From Dermatemys mawii (taxonomy: Eukaryota; Chordata; Testudines; Dermatemydidae), in contig ML677328.1 in NCBI GenBank assembly GCA_007922305.1, positions 8,542,620 to 8,606,619 of the forward strand: a stretch of 64,000 nucleotides of DNA, given 5' to 3'. The translations under genes were made by a program, and so were the position numbers. The notes under the pieces are model-generated. The model had not been told where the DNA came from. It worked only from the letters and a program-made list of their open reading frames with translations, and did no database searches. Shown here one piece after another: positions 1 through 12,589 of the stretch (positions within the stretch are counted from its first letter, which is position 1; the number at the start of each line of letters is the position of its first letter).

Positions 1-3000
1 GCTGTTTCATTCAACCCCAGATATACTGGGAGTTTGATGTTGCCCTCTAATGGGGATAATTTTCCTACAAATAGAATAAGATCTACTAGCTGCTATGGGA
101 GTTCTCCTGGACTGATGGAGGCTCCCATTCATGGAACTAAAGAGTCCAGTTTCTGAGTCCCAGCTTCCTGTTTGTATCGGAATATGAAAGCAAGGGAGAT
201 TTACATAATAATTGTGTCTTTTGTCTCTGCCACAAGAATTCATTACAAGGACAAAAGTGTATATGTGGCTATGCTTTGTAAAGCTCTTTGATGTAGTTTG
301 ATTTAAAAAAAGGACTGCATTACCTAAGGTGGCATTTATTTACAGTGCTTTCTTATTTTCATCCTTCTTTAAGTTTAAAGTTTTCATCAAAACCATAATG
401 GCAGCTCAGTGCAGGACAACTTGACCCCTTTTAGTTGAGGGAGGCAACATCATCAGAAACAGGGAGTCAAATTCTTAGCTGGCATAAGTCAAAATAGTTC
501 AATAAAGTGATCAAGACCTCTCCCACTCCAGCCACCAGAGAAAGAGTACTTGCATGTAGAGAGAAGAGTGTTAGAATTAAGGATGTAGTTATTTGGGATG
601 TTTTTTTTGTTTTGTTTTGTTTTTTTGGTTTGGGGTTATTTTTTCGGTGTGTGTGATGGCACGCATGTATGTTGGGGAGAAGATTTTTTTTAGGATTAAG
701 GGATAGCCTCTCTAGATATATTTGTAGCTTTTCTTCCCTCCTTCCTCAATGCTTCTCACTATTTATCTTGTGAGAGTGCTTCAAGGCAGCCCAGTGTTTT
801 ATAGATATGTTGGACCCCTTTTTTCCTCCTCTGCAGTCCCCTCCACAAATTCTGCCCAAGTCCTCATGAGTCTAGCTTCCTATCCATGCAAAAAATCCAG
901 TTTTCAGAAGCATGAAGTGTTTAAGTTGAGTCAAGAACATTAGGGAAAGAAATTGTAAGAACTCAACAAGATGGTGAAAAGCTGAGAAGAGAACTTGGGA
1001 AACATGACAGAGTGAGGGGAAAGAGGACTGAGCTGGGGAAATGCGGTGAAAGGAAAAGAACTGGTGGCAGGGTTTATATAATGGGAATAAGGAGAGCAGC
1101 TTACAAACAAATAACAGAAGCCTGAATGGAGGAAAGCTAGAGAGAGAATGGAAAGGGTAGAGGGATGGGGAGAACCTTTGTCTACCCTCAGCAGATGTCA
1201 CTAGCCACCACTGCAAAAAATCAAGATTGAATACTAAGAAATTCAGGGAACTCTGGAAAGATGTTTGGAATTTTCTCAGATGGGCCCAGCCTTTTTTTCT
1301 TTTTAAATTATTAACAACAGGTTTTTACAATAAATTCAGTATTAGCACCATGGGTCATGAATCTATTAAAAATATGGAAATAAGGGGTGGGGGGGGGGGA
1401 TTAAAGGAAATGAGCTTAGCTCTCAGTGCTTTTGATTCCTTGCAATGAGAAAGAAAATTCAATTGAAATGTTTCCTGGGGCAGAGAAAGAATAAAAGAAA
1501 ATTAATGGTACTGTACGGGCACACAAATAATGTTTCATAGGGTTTGTCTGTGGTTATCATAGCTAAAGGCTAAATAAAATATTAAGTTAGAGTCGGGGTT
1601 CCAGTCATACAATATGCAGCTCTTCTTGTTTTTATTTGTTGCATAACTAAGTTCCCACTGCACCAATGACTTCGAGCCTTAACTTCAATGAATCCAAGTA
1701 TAACGTATGACCATTTTTTTTCTCATATTTGGGTATCAAAAGTTAGATTCCCTAAATAAGTAACCTCATTTTCAGAGACGTCAGTGGAAGTGGTGAATGC
1801 TTAGAACCTTGAAAGAATCTGACCACTTACTGAAGGCACTCAGATTTGAACCTTTTGGCCCCTATTCTTAAAGCAAAATGTTCCACACTAGTTTCCCTGA
1901 CTTTCATAATGAGATAGCCACTTCACTTGTATTAGGCTGAACTGATTTTGAGAGGAATCCTTAATTTGGCTGCAGGCAGTACAGGTTTCCCCAGTCAGTC
2001 AATTTATAATAAATCTTACACCACTTAAATTCACGAACTAGATTTACCGAGCAACTGGAACTACCACCACTAACCTTCCCACTAAACCTTACCCTAAAAG
2101 GGTGTAACCTTTCTTTCTCCCCATCACCCTGGAAATGCACTCAGCTCAAAGCAACTCCTTCCTTCAAGCAATCAGCTTTCTTTCTCAGCTTTCTTTCCTA
2201 TATATAGATCACGTATGCCTTCCTTAGGCAAGAATCCTGCCTTCTATTTTGCATCCCCTGAAATTCAGGAAAGATACTAACCAAATACAAGGGTAAAATG
2301 GACACAGATTGAATTTTAATCTTTTTTACTTTGTAATTTTTTTTAACCCTTTGCTTCCTTAAATTCTCTTTGGAGATTGCTGCCTTCAAGAGTAGTTGCC
2401 ATTTTATAGTACATGGTTTAGACAGCATATTATAGAAGTGAAAAATGGGCACGTGGCTTGACTTTGTCTCTTCTGGTTTATTGCTTCCCTGAATCAAAAA
2501 TAAAACTCAGAGTGGAAGTATTATGACATTCCTGTGTGCATGTTACATTCAGGTTAGAACACCATGGGCTTTTTGTTGAGTGACATAGGGCAAGTCTGCA
2601 GCATTGTTTTCACAAAAAAGGCTACTGTCTGGTTACCTTAATATATCATATGGTAAGTATTAATCTAGATTTCTTCTAAAGTCAGCCACAGCCCATTTTT
2701 TTTTGCTTGCAATTTAAAGGGATAATGTAAAGAAAATAACCATGGAGGGCAACTCACATCTACAGTGCTGCATACATATATAAAAACAATACCTGTGCAA
2801 ACACCTTAGACAATCAAAATAAGAAGCCTTTTGTAAAATCTGATTGCAATGTACGCTGTTTTCTTGCCTCACTATTTTGGGCAATCAGCCTAGATGGTGT
2901 TACCTTCCCTTTGGGATAGGTATTGGTATTTAATTACTCCCACATTTCAAGGCTGCACACAGGGAGGCATTGCTCTGCAGAGAGAGGCATAATGGCTCCT

Positions 3001-3217
3001 GGAGCTTCTTGGCACACATGAGAAGTGCATCATTGGGTCACTGTTTAGGAGAAAGCATGTGCTCTTCTCCACAACCAGACATCTCTGCCCCTCTCAGTCC
3101 CTTTTGGAGTAGCTTTGTTCTACAGGGGCACTAGCAAGGAGAAGTTCTTATTTTAAACTAACATGAAGGAGCTGAAATTGTGGATGGTCCTTTTACAAGA
3201 AGTGCAAGTGGGAGGTA
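1..3217. other. No gene recognised; AT-rich unique sequence
   Basis: Holds a T-rich tract (600-640), a purine-rich block (about 950-1,180) and a G-run (1,384-1,400). Open frames are short, mainly mirror this compositional bias, and have no domain. Confidence 0.6.
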
Positions 3218-3241
3218 ACACACACACACACACACACACAA
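3218..3241. repeat. (AC)12 microsatellite
   Basis: An uninterrupted AC dinucleotide run followed by a short A-run. Confidence 0.97.
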
Positions 3242-6044
3242 AAAAATCTAAAACTCCTAATCCCTACTTGTGTTGAAGTCAACGGCAAAACACTCGCTCG
3301 TTTCAATAGCGCAGGAGTCCTGTGAGGAGCAGTATCTGGCTTACTTAGATAGCCAAATTCTCTGCTGATGTGAATCAATGAAATTCCACCAACAAAATAT
3401 TTGTGTTCTTTGTTAGCTTATTTATGAGACGTTTCTAAAACCAAAAATATGTTTGTGTGTTTAATTCCATTACCTGCTTCCTGTGCACCACTTACAATCA
3501 TTTGAAATAAAACTTGAATTTTGGGCACAGACAAGTGTCTCTTTAATTTGATGCACTACCTCTCAATAAGCAACTTTGATATATCACTTTATCCACCTGT
3601 GTTCCTTTTCAGTTACTCATATCACTATATGAAGATAAAAATTAAATATTGGACTGTAATTTATCATGTGTTTGTAAAGTGTCTCTCCTGTTTGAGGCCT
3701 TTAGGTGTTACCACTACACAAAACGTTAAAAAAAAAATAACAGATTTCAATTACTACACCATATGTCACATAATGCCTGTTCTGTGGCATGCACGTCTTT
3801 CTCCTTCTGAAATCAAATGTTTGCAGCAAGTGTTCTTTTTGTCTTGATCATGCATTAAATCATATTTCATATTGGATGTATTAACGCAAAATGTACTCTA
3901 CCCAAGGGATGTATGTGCATGCCCTGGCATTCATAACCAGAGCCTGGGCATACAGATACATACTTATTTGTATTCACATTGGAAACAACAACATTAATTT
4001 TACAACAGCAAAAAGACCCATGAAAATAGCAAAGAAGGAGGATAATAGAGCAGTGTGATGCTGTAATCATTTTAGAATAACCATGGAATATGGCTTTTGG
4101 ATGGCATATACACAGTCCTTGTCTTTGTACAGCAGCCTGAATAGCTTCCATTTGGGGTTACTGGAGAGTTTGGGGATAGATTCCCTCCACACGAAGCTAA
4201 ATTCTTCATCTGTACCTTTGGGTGCCATAGTGCACAAACACAGAATTAAATGGAATAACATGTATCTGTTTTAAACTACCAGTACTAACACTCTGCCCAA
4301 TTCCCGCCCTATACTGCTATGTAAGCAGGCAGGCAGTTTCAGGGTGATACACAACTAATGTTTTTAAATGCAACTACATTGGCCAAGATTTTATTTTTAA
4401 ATCAGTCTTCAAAAATAGTCCCAAGCCTTCATCCAAATCACCCTCTAAACAGTGAAAACAGTAGCTAAAGTGCAGTCCAATGCACTTCTCTGCCTGTGAC
4501 TGGCTACATACAATCCCCCCTATCCCACTCTGTTACTGACTAGACAGGTACCATGCCTCACTGTAAATAATCATATACAGATCTGTGTACTTTCTTGTGA
4601 TTAACACTGTGTAAACCAATATAAGTGACATTCTGGTACCAAAACAGAGTTTCAAACAACACATTTATTATTCATATACATCCTGACCTGTATCGAACTC
4701 TGAAAATGTATGAGGTAGGACATTTTATCCTGGAGATGTGCTGGATATTAGCAAACCATTCTAGATAAGCTGCTGTAGTTCACAGTGCTAACATTTCTTG
4801 ATAAAAATAGTCATACATTTTTATACCTGTTGTATATATTATTCACTACATTCAGTAACCACGTGAGTAACTTTCTATAATAGTAAACAGTTTATACTGT
4901 CCAGTGAAATAGATCTAATATTTCAGTTCATTGCTTCCACTCCAAATCTCTGTAAGCAATTTCAACAGTAGCGGGATAATTTATACTTTTAGTACAACCT
5001 GTATAAGCTCCCATTTTTAAAAGTTTGGCATAATGCAGCAGCAAAATAAGTGCACTGGCACTGAATGGACTATACGTGACAGCCTAGAAGTGAATGTTTT
5101 TTAAAAAAATCTTTTTAGATTAATATATTAAAAGCTACAGTTATTTGGAGGAGTAGATAATATATGTTTACTTTGAAATAAGGGCTATTTATTTAAATAG
5201 CTGGTAATCCACAACCTTCTAGCAACATATTGCTGGAAAGCACATTTTACAAACCTTCAATGCATGCCTGAAAAGATTTAAAATCTAGCTCAGCTTTGTT
5301 GTTACTCTAACTGAATCTTAAAGAGAAGTGTCTCTTTTGGCCATTCTAAGTCACAACTAAAATGCAGAAAAGCTTTCGTCAGATAAGCAACGTAACTTTT
5401 TAATACAGGAATTAAGGAAAAAAATCAGAATCACATGGCAGTTTTCTCAACACTGATGGATTTTCTGCTCTCCCTACGGACACTGAGCCCCTACCTGCAC
5501 TTACATCAGTGGGAGTTCTGAATGTGTACGAAGAACAGAGGAATCAAACTAGCAAGGTGTAATTCTGAGAGTAAAATTTTGTCCTCAGTAAACATAAGTA
5601 ACAACCTTGTTTACACAACAACATGATATATGCCACAATCCTGAATCCTTGCTATACTGGGACCATATTTATTTAATGTTTCCAGAACTTAGAACCAGCC
5701 GACCTTTCCCTCCCAGTACATAAAACTCATGTTAATCAAAAATCACATGAAATCATTTAAATCCAGTGCAACCGCTCAATCACAGTCCACTCTAACCCTG
5801 CAATTTAGTTATACCACATTAACAAATAACCCTAGCCCCTCAAATGTCTAATGGAGAAGATATGTTTGCAGTGCGTTCAGAATGTTAACAAACCTAAACA
5901 GTGGCAGAACAAGGGGGATAGAACAGGAGGGGAAGGAATACATCCTAGAACAGAGGAAACCTCCTGGAGAATGATTCTTGGATCATGCTCATGGTCAAAA
6001 ATGTTAGAGCTAAAACAGAATCCAACAACTATTTAAGTCAATAA
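3242..6044. other. No gene recognised
   Basis: AT-rich sequence with short open frames around 3,521-4,274 on both strands that overlap one another and lack domains. Nothing else stands out. Confidence 0.6.
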
Positions 6045-6175
6045 TATTTCAAAGGCTCCTAAGTGCTTTGGGACCTTGAATCCTATTTTCAAATGGCACT
6101 TTTGAGCCCAAGTCTCACTGACTTTCAATTTTATCTTAAGTGTCTTTCCATTGACTTCAGTAGGCATTGGACCAG
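6045..6175. repeat. Palindromic 'ctaagtgctttggga' element
   Basis: Contains ggctcctaagtgctttggga, ttcaaatggcacttttgagc, ttaagtgtctttccattgac and ttcagtaggcattgga, the decayed arms of a turtle palindromic repeat. Confidence 0.4.
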
Positions 6176-6180
6176 GACAC

Positions 6181-6310
6181 ATGTGACCAGAAGCAAGTCA
6201 CCTAATTACTAAGTATCTTGGTTTGCCTAACACTAAAAAATACTTTCCTACCTACTTCACAGGTATATTCGAAGTCTAATTATTCAATGTTAATAAAGGC
6301 ACTAACTACA
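6181..6310 (+). mobile_element. MIR-like tRNA SINE, 3' part
   Basis: The order gtgaccagaagcaagtcacc, tttgcctaacactaaaaaat, actttcctacctacttcaca matches the CORE/3' half of MIR-type SINEs (gacc..gggcaagtcac, tcagtttccccatctgtaaaatg, ctacctcacag). It is heavily mutated. Confidence 0.5.
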
Positions 6311-6442
6311 CAGATGCACACTTAACACATTGAGAGTAGTCAATGCGACAACTCATGCTTAAGTGTTTACAGAAGCATAGAATAAATACTTATCTCATGT
6401 CCTCCGTGGAGCCCTTCTGATAAATGTAAAATTATGCCAGTG

Positions 6443-6566
6443 CTAGAGTGACCACACAGCAAATGTGAAAAATTGGGACGCGGGCGGAGGGTAATAGGAG
6501 CTATATAAGAAAAAGACCCAAAAATTGGGACTGTCCATATAAAATCAGGACATCTGATCACCCTAG
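6443..6566 (+). mobile_element. MITE copy 1, TIR ctagagtgacca / tgatcaccctag
   Basis: The copy is 124 bp. The ends ctagagtgaccacac and ctgatcaccctag are inverted repeats. The interior reads cagcaaatgtgaaaaattgg...aggacatctg. The same sequence recurs at 36,459-36,560 (opposite strand) and 39,626-39,749. There is no coding potential. The TIR pattern AGGGTGACCAGA is common in turtle genomes, and I cannot name the superfamily. Confidence 0.75.
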
Positions 6567-7559
6567 CCTGTGCAAAAGTGTTGGCAGAATCGGGACCCTA
6601 GATGATGACAGACAGATACCCAAATATCACAGAGTAACACGACTGCCATGAAATAATACCCCCCTACAAGAAAACATCTTTACATGGTCCTGCTAAAAAC
6701 CCCAAGTAACATCCCTGAGTCAGTCTTTTTCAACTCCTTTTTCTTACTTAAGCTGTGCTTTGACTTTCGGTAGGCCACACAATAACATCATTAGCAAAGT
6801 AAGAGTTTTTAGGTTGCCCTCCACAGAATCACTTTCAAATCCCAGGTCCTTTTACTGTTGCCTGACACTGTGGGAACAAACTTGGCTTGTGAAGGTGGCC
6901 AGGTGAATCCCTAAGGGTTAGAGTTCTGTGATTCGTTTTCTACAGTTGGTTACTGACTGAGAGATCATTTGGCAGCTGCCTTAAAATAATTAGTTCTTGC
7001 TAAGAAAGCAGGGATTTTAGGGAGAAAGTACAGAAGAAGTGTTACAAAAACCCCAATCTATCATTTACACAATATGCCCTACCTAGGAGCGGTTGGAGGA
7101 AATTTTGTTAGCAATTTAGATGTGTATGTTCTCAGTAAAATGCTGTTTATAAACCCTAGCTCTCTTGCAATTTTTAATTCCATACAGAGCACTTCCATAC
7201 TACAGTCAAAGGTAATGACAGAAATGTTAAGAATTGGTGTTTATTATATTGGTGTTATAAAGAGGAAAAGACAGTGCTCTCAGAAATTAAGCTGTTAAAC
7301 AGAACAAAAACGTTATTGGGAAAATATTTTTCCTTTAAAATTTCCACTAAAGCAGAATTGCATTTTTTCCATATTTTAGGGTTTTTGGCCTTGCATATAA
7401 ACAGATACATTTGAATAAGTAACACATTGTGGGTTTGTTTTTTTTAAGTATATAGCATATTAACATCTAGGGAACTATAAGATTTATTCAGAATTAGACC
7501 CACACTATAGGTGCTCTTTTGCAAATCTGTGGTCTATGTTAACATCTGTGACACTATAA

Positions 7560-7866
7560 CAGGGATCGGCAACCTTTCAGAAGTGGTGTGCCGAGTTCAT
7601 TTATTCACTCGAATTTAAGGTTTCACATGCCAGTAATACATTTTAATGTTTTAAGAAGGTCTCTTTCTATAAGTCTATAATATAGAACTAAACTCTTGTT
7701 GTATGTAAAGTAAATAAGGTTTTAAAATGTTTAAGAAGCTTCATTTAAAATTAAATTAAAATGCAGAGCTCCCTGGATCAGTGCCCAGGACCCTGGCAGC
7801 GTGAGTGCCACTGAAAATCAGCTTGCGTGCCGCCTTTGCACATGTGCCAAAGGTTGCCTATCCCTG
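7560..7866. mobile_element. Non-autonomous hAT element
   Basis: The 307-bp element begins cagggatcggcaaccttt and ends aaaggttgcctatccctg, a near-perfect 18-bp terminal inverted repeat of the hAT CAGGG...CCCTG type. The flanks cactataa (7,552-7,559) and tattataa (7,867-7,874) agree at 6 of 8 positions, as for an aged 8-bp duplication. The interior is AT-rich and non-coding. Confidence 0.75.
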
Positions 7867-8344
7867 TATTATAATAAACAGGAAACAGGCCCTGTTGAAA
7901 TCCATAAGAATGTTGCCAATGATTTCAGTGTAGGCAGGATTCTGCAGTTCTTGGCATATTCTTGGACTTTCAGTCACAGAAAGAGCTAAATCGTGGTTCC
8001 AGAACGCTTGATTCCCCAATCCCTGGTGCAGAAAGTGGGGTTAAAATGAGAGGCAGTCCCCCAGGTTACCCACATACTTAGAAAGTTACCTGTGGTACTG
8101 GGGAGGACTGCCCATAGCTTGCGAGCCCCTGGAAGCTGACAATGGGAGAAAGCAGTCTCATAAGGAACTTAAGATATTTTTGATTATACCCACTAGAAAA
8201 CATTTTGATTAAGGGAGTGAGGAGGCCTTAGATAAAGTTTTTAATTGTTTTCAATCTTGTGTAGTCATTTACACCTGTATGTAATGGAAGAGAGTCACAC
8301 ATAAGCTCTGGCCCCTTTATACCAAGTAAAATGGAACACAAGAG

Positions 8345-8635
8345 TATGTCTACACAGGAAAGAGAAACCCACAGTTGGCCTGCGCTAGCAAACTGGGGCT
8401 TTGGAGGCTGTTTCTTTGTGGTGTAGACTTCTTGGCTAGGCCTGGAGCCCTAAGCACTGGGATCCATCCAATGGGTATGTAAGCCTAGGACTAGTGGGAC
8501 TCAAGCCAGCTGAGCAGTGTCCGGGCTCCAGTGTCCACACTGCAGTGCACAGACCCAAGTCAAAGTAACCCTATCCCAGAGTGCCTAGCGCCATTGCCCG
8601 CTTCCCCGCAGTGTTGACATTCAAGCCATACAAAT
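8345..8635. repeat. MITE-like turtle element 'tatgtctacaca'
   Basis: It starts agtatgtctacacaggaaag. Inner landmarks are gtggtgtagacttcttggct and gggctccagtgtccacactg, mirrored around 8,460-8,530, and it ends cgcagtgttgacattc. It is a decayed palindromic element of the gtctacac family. Confidence 0.5.
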
Positions 8636-8949
8636 GTGTAGCACTGTGGGAAAACTCTACTGCTTACCCTGTTTCCTAACTGTGATTGCACTATTGATGG
8701 CACTCTGGTACCCACAAGAAGTACAAGTTCATAAACTGCATAATTAGCTGCTTTGACAACTGTTTCAATAGAATCATTACAGTTTGAGAAGGCTTTAAAC
8801 TAACCTGAGAACTGGGCTCTTCGACTCTAGTCTGAGTCACATTGGCATGAAAAAAGCCCACGTGCACATGATCTGAGTATAATTAGGACATCAGTCTCCA
8901 GGGCTGTCAAACTATTACAATGAAACTGTGCAATTCTCGGTTCTAAAAT

Positions 8950-9790
8950 GGGATGTTCAATGAAGGTGCTTTTTGCTCATTTGTTTTGAAGTTTGACATA
9001 AAATGTAGGTTTAAGAAGAAACACGCACACCCGCCCCTCCCTGCCTGGCTGCTGAGTGGTGAAGGACATCCCCAGGTCTTGTGGTGCAGTGTGCATCAGC
9101 ACCCTCTGGGAATCCTTTATCCCTGCTGCATCCTGGGAAGCAGGGACAAGGGGTCCCCAGGTGGCAGCACAAAGTTTTGGGGCCAGCTCCCACTCTCTGC
9201 CCTGACAGTGCACGCAACGTGGGCGTCCCTGCACATGCACCCCATTTAAGGCAGTAAAGGCCCAGGAGCAAGGGCCAGAGAGCAGAGCGGGGACTAAGAA
9301 GCTACCCTGCAGGGAGGGAGAGTTGCAGGGCTCCCAGCTCAGCAGACTCAGGGCAGGGACGACCCCCACATCCTGGGAGACAGGAGCGACTTCCTGCATG
9401 TCAGCTTTGCTCCCTGCATTGGATGAGCTCTGTACAGCAGTGAGGAGGGGTCAGAACAGGAGCTGATGCTGTTGTGAGGGGAATACGAACAGGGAGTGCA
9501 TTCAGCCAGGCAGTAATAGTACTTCTGGAGCGCTGCTCCTCTGCCACCAGGAACTCTGGGATATATACGGAGGACTTCGAAGACCTGAGTCAAGCCAGAG
9601 CTGCATGCACATAGGAAAGCAATAGGGCTTGGATACTAGGTCCCAGATTAACCCCGGCTTGGACCCTCCAGCCCCATATCGTCCTAGGACTCTAGGTCCG
9701 AGTCCTAAGTTAGCACGATTGTGTGGGTACTCATGTCTGTGCTTAGATGCTATGTAGACTAGAGCTATGCTTTCCACTAGAGCTTATTGG
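8950..9790. other. GC-rich block of unknown origin
   Basis: Base composition rises sharply from about 9,020 to 9,770. It contains ttaaggcagtaaaggccc, a gggatatatacgg TATA-like site at 9,560 and several overlapping open frames on the minus strand (longest 140 codons at 9,399-8,977) with no recognisable domain. LTR or other repeat material is likely, but I cannot name it. Confidence 0.35.
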
Positions 9791-9869
9791 AAAACAAGAA
9801 TTCCATTTCACAGAAATCTTGAGGTTTCATCCCACATTGGAATAAATAACAGAGTGTGTGCGCTTGCCT

Positions 9870-9955
9870 GATTCGGAACCAAGATCTGAGCCTGGATTTC
9901 CATGTTCCAGGTAAGTACCCTAACAATAGCACTATTGGCTATTGTGTGGTTAGCT
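9870..9955 (-). mobile_element. MIR-like SINE, 5' tRNA part
   Basis: The plus strand reads agatctgagcctggatttcc and ccaggtaagtaccctaacaa, the reverse complement of the tRNA-related head (a 'ggttagggcac...gattcaaatcc' type block). Confidence 0.4.
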
Positions 9956-11805
9956 TTGTTTTTTGTTTTCCTCTCTCTCTCCTCCCCTGCCTTCCAAAAT
10001 TCCATGCTGGACCTGAGAAATCTTTCCAATAAAAGTTTTGTCAAAATCAGTGTGGTAAGAATGGTTACTTAAGATGGTTTGGTTTGATGAGTTGCCATTT
10101 TCTGATGAAAAAAATGTTTAATGGGAAAATTCCCAACCTGTTTTACTTTCCACCATATAAATGACACAACACTTATCTTCTACCCAAAAAGTACTGACCA
10201 AAAAACCACATTTCTTTACCCTAAAGCATAACCTTTTAAAAAGTTAATAACTTTTTTAAAATAATAGAAACAAATACACTACCCTAAGTAGAGTTTTTAT
10301 CTTTTTATCCCAAAAATTAGAAGTACCCAAGCACGCAGGAAGTCCCCTCTGGGTTTTGCTGTTGCTATCAAAAAGCCCTATATTTGTCAAGCGGAGAATG
10401 AGACTCCTACTGCAGACCCCATTGCAAGACTTAGCATAGGGGCTGTGGTGAGGAAATTAGGAATATGTGATGTGAGGTCACATACACATCACTGAAAAGA
10501 TTTATACAGTTCCTTTGAATTAATGCTGTACACACTCTCATTTGTACTTTTGCCTGTTTAAACCTAAAATATATGGAAAAAAACCTGGAGTTCGGATGTG
10601 TGGTAGGCCACGGAGGTTCAAATGGATGACTGGATGCTGCCACTGTGAACAGATGCCTTAATTTTTCTGTTGTTTTGGGTGGGAGATAAACAGAGTGAAA
10701 AGATGCATGGTTAAAAGGGGTCTATACCATCTTTCTGCACTTAACTTCTTAACAGTAAATCAAAGTTTTGGTGCTTTGTTGTGTGTATTCTTTCCTCCTC
10801 AAGAGCGTCTAATGTTAAAACAAGTGCATTAACAGAGCAAGGTTGGAAGTGGATGTACTCTGCCTTCTGGTGTTGTATGGCATGAGGATAAATCCCCTCC
10901 CTGAAAAGGCAAAGAACAACCATCTTTCACTCTGATTACTTAGAACAGAACAACAAAATTCCCCGGAGACTAAACTAAACAACACTGCTCTGGAACAGAT
11001 GCCAGCCACCAGGAGAGGAAAATATTCTCCTACATATCCATTATTTAGACAAATAAGAAAATCTAAATTGTTTAACCAAGTGAACTTTTAATAGAGGAGT
11101 TCTCTTTTAAAAAAAATCAAGTTTATATATCTGTTGGTTTATCACACAAATTGACGTACAACACCCAAGTGATTTGACAATTGGTAACAAATAGGTAAGC
11201 CTCTAAATAGATATAATTAAAACCCTATAATCTCATTACTTAAATGGTATTTTAGCATTTTGGCTTTTTCCCAAGATTTCTGTGATTTAACGTCTTGTCA
11301 TATGAGCCAATCAGTAACTAACAGGGTTAGAAAGCTAGAAATACTTTAAGCCCAAAGTGGAAACATGCTATTCTCACCCTATTAGATTTCATAACACTGA
11401 TATAGTAATTTCCCTTTAACATTACTCATGTATCCTCAGGTTTTTTCATGGGTCTTGGGAGGGAAGTATTGTACCTATAAAACAAAACTTCATCAGAAGA
11501 ATTGTGTGGTCTAAGAGATGAACTTAAAGCTATTACAAATGTATGTAAAAGTATGTCACCTTCTGCTGCTGCTTCTTGGGATGTACACATAATAAAAAGT
11601 AAATAAAAGCCTATTCCTGAGAGAGAGTGAAATCAGTTGGAGTTGTGGGACCGCCACACATCTAAGACCTTACTTTTCTCCTGTATTGTCTGTATACGGA
11701 CAGCAATAGTCCAGTAAATATAAAGTCTCTGAGATGGATGCAAATCCAATGTACTGTTCTTCAGTAATGTTATAAGTGTAAAGTAGCCTAAAATTATTGT
11801 TTACC
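9956..11805. other. No gene recognised
   Basis: AT-rich sequence with only short overlapping frames. It ends at the LTR-like element. Confidence 0.6.
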
Positions 11806-12555
11806 TGTAAGGGGTTAAGCTAAAGATAACCTGAGAGGTGGACAACTAACCAATAAGAAATTCCTCAGAAGACAAAGAATTTTAAGTTTCAGTTTTTTTT
11901 CTGGGTTTCTCTTTGTTCACCTCGGCAATGGGATAAACACAGCTATGTCTTTTACTGTAACTATACATTTTATCAAGTACTGTAGTCAGTAAGTTTACCT
12001 TTTTTTTATTACTTGGAGGGTTTTTAGGGGCAAGTGTTGGCTGGGTGCTTTTTAATATTGTAAGCTTCAGCAAAAATATTAACAGTGGGAAAAAGTTGCT
12101 TTGGGAAGAGGTTTGGTTTTTAAATCCTTTTGTTAATTATGGTAAATGCTGTTCTATTAATGGTTATAAAAAAATATTCCTTTTTTTTTCTTTTATTAAA
12201 TTTTTTAAAAAAAAATCTGGCTGTTTGTTTTTCATTGTGTAAAATCCTGGTTTTGGATCGTGCACGTTTTGCAGGAGCAGGCGAGATTTGTTTTTTTTTT
12301 TTCTCTCAAGCTTCCCAGGGAAGGAAGAAGTTTGGGGGGTTAGTGAAAAGGGAAAGAAGGGTCCCAAACTACCCTAAATTAAGTTTGGTGGTAGCAGTGT
12401 ACCAGGTCCAAATACAAAAAAAGTTGTGTTCTGAAAAAAAAAAACCACATTTGAACCCAAGCTGGTAAAATAAGCTTGGGGGGGGGGTATTTCCTTTTTC
12501 ATGCGGGTCCCCACATCTGTACCCTAAAGTTCAGAGTGGGGAGGCAATCCTGACA
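11806..12555 (+). mobile_element. LTR-like element, T-rich
   Basis: The 750-bp element begins tgtaaggggttaagctaaag and ends gaggcaatcctgaca (TG...CA). Internal landmarks are ccaataagaaa, a T-rich centre with ATTAAA at 12,195, ggtggtagcagtgtaccagg, aagctggtaaaataagcttg and gtccccacatctgtacccta. I recall the same order in a common turtle LTR-like repeat. No target duplication could be confirmed. It explains the poly-T tracts and short open frames in this interval. Confidence 0.6.
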
Positions 12556-12565
12556 AGTAAAAAAG

Positions 12566-12589
12566 ATTATTAATTATTATTATTATTGG
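12566..12589. repeat. (ATT)n microsatellite
   Basis: The tract reads attattaattattattattatt just beyond the LTR-like element. Confidence 0.85.

Noticed and set aside
8977..9399. 140-codon minus-strand frame in the GC-rich block
   Set aside because: No domain, overlaps other frames, and is expected by chance in GC-rich DNA with few stops.
12045..12468. Phe/Lys-rich open frames on both strands
   Set aside because: They arise from poly-T tracts inside the LTR-like element.
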